This document shows, piece by piece, positions 10,420-18,724 of a stretch of DNA of 64,000 nucleotides. Each line of letters opens with the position of its first letter. Within the stretch, counting starts at the first letter, position 1. A program made the translations under genes and the position numbers. The notes under the pieces are model-generated. The model was not told the origin of the DNA. It saw only the letters and a program-made list of their open reading frames with translations, and did not search any database. Source of the stretch: Pseudodesulfovibrio tunisiensis (GTDB lineage: Bacteria > Desulfobacterota > Desulfovibrionia > Desulfovibrionales > Desulfovibrionaceae); NCBI RefSeq assembly GCF_022809775.1, contig NZ_CP094380.1:1165001-1229000 (forward strand). The letters run 5' to 3'.

Positions 10420-13307
10420 TGCAGCCCATCACGCTCATCCCCTGGAACGCGGATTTCATGGTCGAACTGGCCGACCTGATTGCGGCACGCCCGGATTTCT
10501 CCTCGCTCACCGTGATCTTTCCCCACAACAGGCCGCGCCGCTACCTGAAGAAGCTGCTGGCCGCGCATCCCGCACTGGAACGCCCGGTATTCCTGCCGCG
10601 CATGACCTCGGTAGCCGAATTCGTGGCCGACCTGCGGCGCGAGCTTTCCCCGGTTCCGGTCTCCCCGGCCAACCGGCTCGATCTGGTCGAACTGCTGCAT
10701 GCCACGGTCAACACCCTGCGCGCCGAGCGCACCGAGAAATACGGCCTGCTGGCCGAACTGCCGGCCATGGACCGGGAAGCCTTCTTCCCGTGGGGCATGC
10801 GGCTGGCGGCCCTGCTGGAGGACCTGCTGCGCCAGAACGTGGAGCCCGGCGGCCTCAAGTACATGCAGGGCGAAGTCGCGGATTATGCCGCAGCCCTGCT
10901 GGAGCAGCTCGACAGGATCTACGCGGCCTACACCACAGCCCTGTTCGAACGAGGCTGGACAACCCCGGGCCTGGACTGGCAGTTCGCGGTCACCCATCTG
11001 GACGCCATCCGCGCGCATCTCGGGAATTCCACGGTCATCGCAGCGGGCTTCTACGCCCTTGGCGGCGCCGAAGACCTGTTTTTCCGCTCGCTCTGGGAAA
11101 GCGGCCAGCTTCTGCCCCTGTGGCACAGCGATCCGGCCCTGACCACGGGAGAAAAGGCGCACTGGGCAACCACCGAGCATCAGGCATGGATGACCCGCTG
11201 GCATGTCCGACCCGAGCTCGCTTCCACTTCCACGACAAGGACGAATCCGCCGGAAGTCCGGTTCTGCGAAGGCTTCGACCGCCACTCGCAACTTGCCGCC
11301 CTGAACACGGACCTTGCCGAACCCGAATCACTGGACGACGCAGCCGTGATCCTGCCGGATGAAGGCGCACTGCTGCCCGTGCTGCATCACCTTCCTGTGG
11401 AACCACCGAACATTTCCATGGGGTATCCGCTGGAACGCACCGGACTGGCCCGGCTCATCGAATCGATTCTCACGCTTCAGGAAACGCGTCTCAAGGACGG
11501 GCGATGCCACTGGAAGAGCGTGACCGGGCTCATCCGCCACCCATGGCTGCGCATGCTCGGCCCCGAGGACAAGCCGTTGCGCAAACTCTTTCAGGTGTGG
11601 GAAGGAGAAATCCGCACCGGGTCCCGGCATTTCCACCCGCTGGCCTGGGAGCCGCCATATGACGATCCCGTTCTGGAGGGCGTGAACCGGCACACGGCCG
11701 AACCGCTCCGGCAGGAGATCATGCACCATTGCGTCACGGCCTTTACCGGGCTGGAAACGCTGGACCAGCTTGCGGACTCGCTTTCCGGGCTGGCAGCCAT
11801 GCTGCACCGCCACGGCGAATCCCTGTGGCACACCTATCTGATGGATGCGGAATGCCTGTTCCGGTTGACCACGTCCGTGATCCCGGCCCTGAAAAGCGCG
11901 GAAGCGGCCAGCGAGCACTATCCCCGGCGCGTGCTCTTTTCCATGCTCCGCCAGCTTCTGCACGCGGAACGCGTTTCCTTCGAACCGGACCCGCTCGGCG
12001 GGCTTCAGGTCCTCGGCGTGCTGGAAACCCGCCTGCTCCGTTTCGGCAAAATCTTCCTTCTGGACGCGGTGGAGGAACGGCTGCCCGGCACCAACCCGTT
12101 CGATCCGCTCCTGCCCGATCCTCTGCGCAAGCTGCTGGGCCTGCCCGATTCACGCGAGCGCGACAACGTGGCCGGATACAACTTCTACCGTCTGCTCATG
12201 GGCGCGGAACAGGCCGTGATCTATTATCAAAGCGGGATTCAGCCCGGGCTGCTCGACTCCAAGAGCGTGCGCAGCCGTTTCGTCGAACAACTGCTATGGG
12301 AACGGGAAAAAAAGGCAAAACGGTTGCTGGAAAAGGATACATCCGTATTCCGCACCGTCACCTTTCCGGCCTCGGCCATCCCCACGGACACCCGCGCCGT
12401 GCCCGTGACCCCGGCCATTCGCTCCGCGCTCCGGGACAAGCTCGAAACACGCGGCCTGTCTCCGTCCTCCCTGGATCAGTACCTGAACTGCCCGCTCCGC
12501 TTCTTCCTCGGCTATCTTGGCGGACTGCGGCCCATGGAAAAGATCGACGAGGATGGCGACCGCAGCGCATTCGGCTCCCTGCTGCACGAAGTCCTTCGCG
12601 ACTGCTTCCTGCCATGGAAGGGACGGACCGTGACCCCGGCGAACATGGACCCGGCCCCGATTCTGGCCGACTTCGAAACCGCACTCAGACAAAGCGACTT
12701 TTTCGAACAGCTGCCCTTCGACACCCGGGCCGCACTCCTGCGAACCGGACGATTCCGGCTGGCCCGTTTTCTGGAGAGTCAGGAACCGGCAACCCTGATC
12801 GGACTGGAAACCAGCATGGAGACCAGCCTCCGCGCCGATGGCCTGACCATCCCCTTCAAGGGCCAGCTCGATCGCATCGAGAAACGCGAGGACGGCATCC
12901 ATGTTCTGGACTACAAGACCGGACAGGGCGGACTGCCAACCAAGGGATTCTGGGAGGACATGGACCTCTGGGAACGCCTTGCCGAACCCGAGGACGACAC
13001 CGCACTGCTTGCCGATCTGGCCCGATCCGTTGTCAGCGTGCAGCTTCCGGCCTACTGCCATCTGTATGCGGCCAATCACGATCTCAGGCCGCACGACGCC
13101 GGGCTGGTGCTCATGGGTCGGAACGGCGACATCAAATGGCTGTTCGGCTCCAAATGGACCGAGGAGGAGCGCGACGAAGCGGTCTTGTCCATGACACCGC
13201 GCCTGCTGAATTTTCTGGTCAACCACATGCTCGGGGCCGAAGAATTCCGCGCCACGCCGGGACGCACATGCCAATGGTGCGACTTCAAGGGGACCTGCGG
13301 ACAGTAA
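10419..13307 (+). CDS. addB: AddB-type PD-(D/E)XK nuclease, likely with Fe-S staple
   Basis: A 962-residue partner of AddA. The N-terminal part is a degenerate helicase-like region with no intact Walker A that I can see. The C-terminal nuclease has LSPSSLDQYLNCPLRFFLGYL (Cys near 691), LHEVLRDCF, and the catalytic VLDYKTGQ (about 830). The terminal cluster RTCQWCDFKGTC together with the upstream Cys gives the four-Cys pattern that binds a 4Fe-4S cluster in AddB. Its ATG overlaps the addA stop by one base (TGATG), after a GGAGG site. It should form a heterodimer with AddA that resects broken DNA ends and recognises a Chi-like site. Confidence 0.9.
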   Translation: MQPITLIPWNADFMVELADLIAARPDFSSLTVIFPHNRPRRYLKKLLAAHPALERPVFLPRMTSVAEFVADLRRELSPVPVSPANRLDLVELLHATVNTLRAERTEKYGLLAELPAMDREAFFPWGMRLAALLEDLLRQNVEPGGLKYMQGEVADYAAALLEQLDRIYAAYTTALFERGWTTPGLDWQFAVTHLDAIRAHLGNSTVIAAGFYALGGAEDLFFRSLWESGQLLPLWHSDPALTTGEKAHWATTEHQAWMTRWHVRPELASTSTTRTNPPEVRFCEGFDRHSQLAALNTDLAEPESLDDAAVILPDEGALLPVLHHLPVEPPNISMGYPLERTGLARLIESILTLQETRLKDGRCHWKSVTGLIRHPWLRMLGPEDKPLRKLFQVWEGEIRTGSRHFHPLAWEPPYDDPVLEGVNRHTAEPLRQEIMHHCVTAFTGLETLDQLADSLSGLAAMLHRHGESLWHTYLMDAECLFRLTTSVIPALKSAEAASEHYPRRVLFSMLRQLLHAERVSFEPDPLGGLQVLGVLETRLLRFGKIFLLDAVEERLPGTNPFDPLLPDPLRKLLGLPDSRERDNVAGYNFYRLLMGAEQAVIYYQSGIQPGLLDSKSVRSRFVEQLLWEREKKAKRLLEKDTSVFRTVTFPASAIPTDTRAVPVTPAIRSALRDKLETRGLSPSSLDQYLNCPLRFFLGYLGGLRPMEKIDEDGDRSAFGSLLHEVLRDCFLPWKGRTVTPANMDPAPILADFETALRQSDFFEQLPFDTRAALLRTGRFRLARFLESQEPATLIGLETSMETSLRADGLTIPFKGQLDRIEKREDGIHVLDYKTGQGGLPTKGFWEDMDLWERLAEPEDDTALLADLARSVVSVQLPAYCHLYAANHDLRPHDAGLVLMGRNGDIKWLFGSKWTEEERDEAVLSMTPRLLNFLVNHMLGAEEFRATPGRTCQWCDFKGTCGQ

Positions 13308-13335
13308 CGCACACCAATCCAACCGGGAGGGAACC

Positions 13336-14529
13336 ATGAAATATACTGCCGACATCACCATCTGCGGGGCCGGAATCATCGGCCTGACCATTGCCAGGGA
13401 ACTCGTGGCCCGGAATGCGGGCAACATCGTGATCATGGACAAGGAACCCGAACTCGGTGCGCATGCCTCGGGCCGCAACTCCGGCGTGCTTCATGCGGGC
13501 ATCTACTACGACCCGGGCACGCTCAAGGCACGCATGTGCTTCGAGGGCAACCAGCGCATGCGCGCGTATTGCAGGGAAAAGGGATTGCCTCTGTTCGAAT
13601 CCGGCAAGGTTGTGGTGGCCCGGACCGAAGACGAGCTGCCCACTCTCGAGGAACTCAAGCGCCGGGCCGACGCCAACGGCGCAAAAGTGGAACTCATCGA
13701 CGAAACCCAGCTTGCCGAGCTGGAACCCAACGCCAGAACCGTGGGCAAGGCCCTGCATTCCCCGTTCACCGCCGTGGTCGATCCCAAGGCCGTGCTGACT
13801 TCCCTGCGCCACGACCTGGAGCGTTCCGGCAAGGTTCGGTTCTTCTTCAACACCCGGTTTCTGGAACGCACTGCCTCCGGCGTGCGCACCAACCGGGGCG
13901 ACATCGACTGCGGCCTGTTCATCAATGCGGCAGGCACCTACAGCGACCGCGTGGCACAGGCGTTCGGCGTGGGCATGAATCTGCGCATGATTCCGTTCAA
14001 GGGTATCTACCGCATCCTCAAGAAGCCCGCAGCCGACAAGATTCGTGGCAGCATCTACCCGGTTCCCAACATCAGGAACCCGTTTCTGGGCGTGCACTTC
14101 ACCCGCAGCGTGTACGGCGACGTCTATGTCGGCCCCACCGCGATTCCCGCTTTCGGACGCGAAAACTACGGCATCCTGCACGGTCTGGACGGCGAAATGT
14201 TCTCCATCCTGCTCCGGGACGCTTCCCTGTTTCTGGTCAACCCCAAATTCCGGGGCGTCGCACTGGAGGAACCCAGGAAATACATCGCCAAATACTTCTA
14301 TCGCGACGCGGCAAAGCTGGTGAAACATCTTGCGCCCCGGGATATCCTGCCCTGCGCCAAGGCAGGCATCCGTCCCCAGCTCATCAATCTGGACACCAGC
14401 GAGATGATCATGGACTTCATGGTGGAAAAGGGGCCGAACAGCGTTCACGTTCTCAATGCGGTTTCTCCGGCCTTCACCAGTTCCATGACCTTTGCGGAGA
14501 TGGTGGTCAGCGACTTCGTCACCATTTAA
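13336..14529 (+). CDS. lhgO: L-2-hydroxyglutarate oxidase-like FAD oxidoreductase
   Basis: A 397-residue DAO-family flavoprotein. The FAD-binding GAGIIGLTIA sits at residues 12-21, and ASGRNSGVLHAGIYY near 42-56 is characteristic of L-2-hydroxyglutarate dehydrogenase/oxidase. The C-terminal NAVSPAFTSSM matches the same family. Expected reaction: L-2-hydroxyglutarate to 2-oxoglutarate, with electrons to quinone or another acceptor (in an anaerobe, probably not O2). GGGAGG precedes the ATG. It lies 28 bases after addB and could be read through from that operon. A related 2-hydroxyacid substrate is possible. Confidence 0.87.
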   Translation: MKYTADITICGAGIIGLTIARELVARNAGNIVIMDKEPELGAHASGRNSGVLHAGIYYDPGTLKARMCFEGNQRMRAYCREKGLPLFESGKVVVARTEDELPTLEELKRRADANGAKVELIDETQLAELEPNARTVGKALHSPFTAVVDPKAVLTSLRHDLERSGKVRFFFNTRFLERTASGVRTNRGDIDCGLFINAAGTYSDRVAQAFGVGMNLRMIPFKGIYRILKKPAADKIRGSIYPVPNIRNPFLGVHFTRSVYGDVYVGPTAIPAFGRENYGILHGLDGEMFSILLRDASLFLVNPKFRGVALEEPRKYIAKYFYRDAAKLVKHLAPRDILPCAKAGIRPQLINLDTSEMIMDFMVEKGPNSVHVLNAVSPAFTSSMTFAEMVVSDFVTI

Positions 14530-14566
14530 ACATCTGTTTTAGACGCACCTCAACACTGCGAATATC

Positions 14567-14594
14567 TTGACTCGACGGCACGGTGTGCTATTGG
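14567..14594 (+). promoter_or_regulatory. candidate sigma-70 promoter for the nitronate monooxygenase gene
   Basis: TTGACT (14567-14572), a 16-base spacer and TATTGG (14589-14594) with a TG two bases upstream (extended -10). It lies just upstream of the GAGGTGAGATAATG start region. Judged by eye only. Confidence 0.4.
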
Positions 14595-14627
14595 GAAGCA
14601 CCTTTATATATAAACAGAGGTGAGATA

Positions 14628-15845
14628 ATGAAACTTCCCGAACTGAAATTCGGCGATCTGGCCGCAAAGCTTCCCATCGTCCAAGGCGGCATGGGCGTGG
14701 GCATTTCCCTGTCCGGCCTGGCTTCCGCCGTTGCCAACGAAGGCGGCGTGGGCGTCATTGCCACCGCCATGATCGGCATGCGCGATCCCGATCGCAGCAA
14801 GGACCCGATCGGTGCGGACATCCGCGCCCTTGCCGACGAAATACACAAGGCCCGTGAAAAAATGACCGACGGCCTGCTGGGCGTGAACATCATGTGCGCC
14901 CTGACCAATTTCCGCGAAATGGTGACCACCTCCATCAAGGAACGCGTGGACATCATCTTTTCGGGAGCCGGTCTGCCTCTGGAACTTCCCAAGTACCTGA
15001 AGGAAACCGCTGCGGAACTCAAGCAGGACCTCGGCACCAAGCTGGTGCCCATCGTGTCCTCGGGACGCGCCGCAAACATCCTCTGCCGCAAATGGATGTC
15101 CAGATACGACTACGCGCCCGACGGATTCGTGGTCGAAGGTCCCAAGGCGGGAGGTCATCTCGGATTCAAGCCCGAACAGATCAACGACCCCCATTACGAC
15201 CTCGACCACATCATGGGCGAAGTCATCGAGGCCGTGACTCCGTACCGCGAAAAATCCGGCAAGAACATCCCGGTCATCGTGGCTGGCGGCGTCTACACCG
15301 GCGCGGACATCGCCAAGTATCTGGAAATGGGCGCCTCGGGCGTGCAGATGGGCACCCGGTTCGTGGCCACTCATGAATGCGATGCGGACGAGGCATTCAA
15401 GCGCGCCTATGTCGAGGCCAAGCAGGAAGACGTGACCATCATCAAAAGCCCGGTGGGCATGCCCGGCCGGGCCTTGAAGAACCCCTTTCTGGAAGCGGCC
15501 TCCGCCGGACTTCGGCATCCCAAGAAATGCATCCACAAGTGCCTGCACAGCTGCGCCGAGGAAAATTCCCCGTACTGCATTGCCCAGGCACTGGTGAACG
15601 CCTACAAGGGCAGATTCAACTACGGCTTCGCCTTTGCCGGAGCCAATGCCTATCTTGTGGACAAGATCGTGTCGGTCAAGGAGCTTGTCGGCTCCCTGCG
15701 CGAGGAATGCGAGACCTTTCTGGACGAGAAACGGTCCGGCATCGACGAAATGATCGGACGCAAGAAGACCGAGCTGGACGACTTTGTCCAACGCAAGAGG
15801 GGCGAACTCGACGAATTCGTGGACAAGACGCTGGGCAAGAAATAA
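14628..15845 (+). CDS. nitronate monooxygenase / 2-nitropropane dioxygenase-family FMN enzyme
   Basis: A 405-residue TIM-barrel FMN protein. Start ATG 14628 after GAGGTGA. The N-terminal LPIVQGGMGVGISLSGLA, the flavin-loop GGHLGF near residue 178, PVIVAGGVYTGADIAKYL and GASGVQMGTRFVAT are the family signatures. A Cys-rich stretch (CIHKCLHSCAEENSPYC, about residues 302-318) is seen in the anaerobe subgroup, where the physiological substrate is uncertain; fatty-acid-synthesis FabK-like roles are also possible. The last 60 residues hold near-repeats of FLDEKR/IDEMIGRKK/LDDFVQRKR/LDEFVDK, probably a coiled coil. A strong terminator follows 23 bases after the stop. Confidence 0.85.
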   Translation: MKLPELKFGDLAAKLPIVQGGMGVGISLSGLASAVANEGGVGVIATAMIGMRDPDRSKDPIGADIRALADEIHKAREKMTDGLLGVNIMCALTNFREMVTTSIKERVDIIFSGAGLPLELPKYLKETAAELKQDLGTKLVPIVSSGRAANILCRKWMSRYDYAPDGFVVEGPKAGGHLGFKPEQINDPHYDLDHIMGEVIEAVTPYREKSGKNIPVIVAGGVYTGADIAKYLEMGASGVQMGTRFVATHECDADEAFKRAYVEAKQEDVTIIKSPVGMPGRALKNPFLEAASAGLRHPKKCIHKCLHSCAEENSPYCIAQALVNAYKGRFNYGFAFAGANAYLVDKIVSVKELVGSLREECETFLDEKRSGIDEMIGRKKTELDDFVQRKRGELDEFVDKTLGKK

Positions 15846-15867
15846 CGCCCGCATCACATGAAGACAG

Positions 15868-15897
15868 GCCCTCCGCAGCTGTGCGGAGGGCTTTTTC
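15868..15897 (+). terminator. rho-independent terminator
   Basis: A perfect 10-bp stem, GCCCTCCGCA with its complement, around a GCTG loop, followed by TTTTTCTTT. It ends the nitronate monooxygenase transcript. Confidence 0.9.
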
Positions 15898-15946
15898 TTT
15901 CCTTCGTCCCGAGGTTGCCGTACCATTCCCGCAGGAGAACCACGCC

Positions 15947-16363
15947 ATGAACGAACGCGCCATGTTGCAACGCCTGCCCAAGGGCGGCGATCTGATCAGG
16001 GAAATCAAGCGCGCCGCCGACGCCCAGAACATGACCAAGGGCACGGTCCAGGTCATCGGCGCACTGAAACGCGCCGAAATATCCTTCTACCGCCAAAAGG
16101 ATCAGACCTATGTGCCGCGCACGCTGGAGCATGACGTGGAAATACTGGCGGGCATGGGCAACATCTCGCTCAAGGACGGGGAAACCTTCGTGCACCTGCA
16201 TCTCACCCTTGGCGATGAAAGCGGCGGGTGCACCGGCGGACACGCCATGGAAGGCTGCATCATCCTTGCGGCCGAAGCCATGATCCGGGAAATCTCCGGC
16301 CCGCCCCTGCATCGCGAATTCGACGAGGAAACCGGCTTGTTCCTGTGGCGGGAGCCAAACTGA
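15947..16363 (+). CDS. PPC/DUF296 domain protein (PD1-like)
   Basis: A 138-residue protein made of a single PPC (plants and prokaryotes conserved, DUF296) domain. Visible features are LPKGGDLIREIKRAA near residue 9, the metal-site-like HLHLTLGDESGG (about 85) and GGHAMEGCIILAAEAMI. Bacterial stand-alone PPC proteins are often labelled DNA-binding because of plant AT-hook homologues, but the domain itself is a trimeric fold of unknown bacterial function. The start at ATG 15947 follows GCAGGAGA. It sits alone between terminators and is convergent with relA. Confidence 0.82.
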   Translation: MNERAMLQRLPKGGDLIREIKRAADAQNMTKGTVQVIGALKRAEISFYRQKDQTYVPRTLEHDVEILAGMGNISLKDGETFVHLHLTLGDESGGCTGGHAMEGCIILAAEAMIREISGPPLHREFDEETGLFLWREPN

Positions 16364-16379
16364 TTCCCCCAATTGCCCA

Positions 16380-16423
16380 AAAGAAAAAAACGCCCCGTGC
16401 ACCATGAGCGTGCGCGGGGCGTT
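16380..16423 (-). terminator. terminator of the RelA/SpoT gene
   Basis: The stem AACGCCCCGTGCAC pairs with GTGCGCGGGGCGTT (one wobble) and is followed, in the minus-strand direction, by TTTTTTTCTT. It is only weakly suited to the plus-strand PPC gene, which lacks a T run here. Confidence 0.8.
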
Positions 16424-16444
16424 CGCAATTGCAATGCGTGCGAA

Positions 16445-18610
16445 TCAGGACAACCGAAGCGCCTCGGAGACCGCGTTGAGGCTCTTGACCTTTTTCAGGG
16501 TCGCATAGAGCTGGTCAAGGTCCTTGACCTCCACGGTGAATTCCAGAAGCGACGTACCGTCGACACTGGACGAAAACGTACCGGCGGTAATGTTCACGTG
16601 CTGTTCCGTCAGCAGGGAACTGATCTTCGCCAGCATGCCCAGTTCATTGCGACACTTGATGCGGATGTTGACCGGATAGGGCTTTTCCTCCGCCCCTTCC
16701 CATGTCACGGTCAGAAGCCGTTCGGGCTCGAAATTCCTGACATTGTGGCAACTGTGGCGATGAATGGTCACGCCCCTGCCGCGCGTGATGTAGCCCACGA
16801 TGGGATCGCCGGGCAACGGGTTGCAGCAACTGGCGAAACGCACCAGCATGTTGTCCACGCCGCTGATGTTCAGCCCTTCGCTCTTGGGCTTTTTCCTGTC
16901 CTCCGGCTCCTTTGTTTCGGCGGGCTTGCGCATGTCCAGCGTCTCGCCGTTCAGTTCGGCATACAGCCGCTTGACGACCTTGCGCGGCGTGAACCGGGAA
17001 AATCCGACCTGACAGTACAAATCCTCGAGACTGCCGCTGTTGAACAGCCCGGCCACCTTGAGCAGATCACCATCCTTGGCCGCCTTCTGCACGTTCACCC
17101 CGTAGCGGCGACCTTCCTTTTCCAGAAGCTCGCGACCAAGGGCCATGCTCCGCTCGCGCTCCACCGTGCGGATGTACTGCTTGATGCGCGTCCGGGCCTT
17201 TGCAGTCTTGACGAACTTGAGCCAGTCCCGGCTGGGGTTGCGATGGTTGTCCGTGATGATCTCCACGGAATCCCCGTTCTTGAGCGGCATGTGCAGCGGC
17301 ACGATACGGCCGTTGATCTTGGCCCCGGCGCAATGATCGCCCACCTCGGAATGGATGGAATACGCGAAATCCACGGGCGTGGCCCCCTCGGGAAGCTCCT
17401 TGATGTCCCCGTTGGGCGTGAATACGTAGACCTCTTCCTGAAAAAGATCGAACCGCAGGGAAGCCATGAATTCCCGAGGATCGGAAAGCTCGCGCTGCCA
17501 GTCCATGATCTGGCGCAGCCACGTGAACCGCTCGGCATCGCGCGTTCCGGACGTCCTGCCAGCCTTCCTGCCCTTGCCCACTTCCTTGTACTGCCAGTGG
17601 GCAGCAACGCCGTATTCCGCAACCTTGTGCATCTCGTCGGTACGAATCTGCACCTCGATGCGCTCGCCCTCCGGGCCAATGACCGTGGAGTGCAGGCTCT
17701 GATACATGTTGGCCTTGGGAATGGAAATGTAGTCCTTGAACCGTCCGGTAACCGGCTTCCACATGGCGTGAATCAGGCCGAGCACGGCATAGCAGTCCTT
17801 GATGGACCCCACAATGATGCGGAAGGCGATGAGATCGTATATCTGGTCGAACATCAGATTCTGCTGTTCCATCTTCACGTGGATGGAGTGCAGATGCTTG
17901 GTTCTGCCGTGGACATTGCCCTTGATCTTGTTCCTGGCGAGCATGTCGTTGATGATCTCGATGACCTTTTCGATATACTCCCCGCCAGCGGCCCGGTGCT
18001 CGGAGACCGCCTCCTGAAGCTGTTCGTACACATCCGGCTTGAGATACTTGAGGCACAGGTCCTCCAGCTCGGTCTTGATGCGGTGCAGGCCGAGCCGATT
18101 GGCCAGAGGCGCGTAGATGTCCAGCGTTTCCTCGGCAATGAGCTGCTGCTTGAAGGACTTCATGAACTCCAGCGTGCGCATGTTGTGCAGCCGGTCCGCC
18201 AGCTTGACCATGAGCACGCGGATGTCTTCGGCCATGGCCAAAATCAGCTTGCGGATGTTCTCGGCCTGAGCCACGGCCCGGGATTCGAACTGCATCTTGC
18301 TGATCTTGGTCACACCGTCCACGATATCCGCGACTTCCTCGCCGAACAGCTCCTCGATCTCGTCCACCGTGGTATCCGTATCCTCCACGGTGTCATGCAG
18401 CAGACCGGCCGCGACCGTGGCCTCGTCGAGCTGCATTTTGGCCAGAAGATGGGCCACGTTCATGGGATGGGAAATGTAGGGTTCGCCGGAACGGCGCACC
18501 ACGCCATCGTGGGCCTGAGCCGCAAAAATGTATGCGCGCTGGACAAGGTCCAGATCGGGTTTGTCGATATACGACGAAATGAGGTCGGTTATTTCATTGA
18601 TGCGAATCAT
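16445..18610 (-). CDS. bifunctional (p)ppGpp synthetase/hydrolase RelA/SpoT
   Basis: A 721-residue Rel protein that makes and degrades the stringent-response alarmone (p)ppGpp. The start chosen is MIRINEITDL at 18610; upstream in-frame ATGs give an implausible tail. Order: HD hydrolase domain with intact HDTVEDTDTT (His72-Asp73), synthetase domain, TGS domain (VYVFTPNGDIKELPEGATPVDFAYSIH near 400), helical region and zinc-finger-type CCNPLPGD, and C-terminal ACT domain. The intact HD residues predict hydrolase activity; both activities are expected because single Rel enzymes are usual in this lineage. The upstream minus-strand gene is a solute-binding protein 114 bases away. Confidence 0.93.
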   Translation of the reverse strand: MIRINEITDLISSYIDKPDLDLVQRAYIFAAQAHDGVVRRSGEPYISHPMNVAHLLAKMQLDEATVAAGLLHDTVEDTDTTVDEIEELFGEEVADIVDGVTKISKMQFESRAVAQAENIRKLILAMAEDIRVLMVKLADRLHNMRTLEFMKSFKQQLIAEETLDIYAPLANRLGLHRIKTELEDLCLKYLKPDVYEQLQEAVSEHRAAGGEYIEKVIEIINDMLARNKIKGNVHGRTKHLHSIHVKMEQQNLMFDQIYDLIAFRIIVGSIKDCYAVLGLIHAMWKPVTGRFKDYISIPKANMYQSLHSTVIGPEGERIEVQIRTDEMHKVAEYGVAAHWQYKEVGKGRKAGRTSGTRDAERFTWLRQIMDWQRELSDPREFMASLRFDLFQEEVYVFTPNGDIKELPEGATPVDFAYSIHSEVGDHCAGAKINGRIVPLHMPLKNGDSVEIITDNHRNPSRDWLKFVKTAKARTRIKQYIRTVERERSMALGRELLEKEGRRYGVNVQKAAKDGDLLKVAGLFNSGSLEDLYCQVGFSRFTPRKVVKRLYAELNGETLDMRKPAETKEPEDRKKPKSEGLNISGVDNMLVRFASCCNPLPGDPIVGYITRGRGVTIHRHSCHNVRNFEPERLLTVTWEGAEEKPYPVNIRIKCRNELGMLAKISSLLTEQHVNITAGTFSSSVDGTSLLEFTVEVKDLDQLYATLKKVKSLNAVSEALRLS

Positions 18611-18724
18611 GTATCGAAGCCGCCTGAAGCTTGGGGAAACGAGGGCCGACGGAGCGCGCAACGCCTCCGAACCGGTCACATGCCGTCTTCGCAAGCCGGT
18701 GTATTGTTCTGTTGTACCGAGCTG

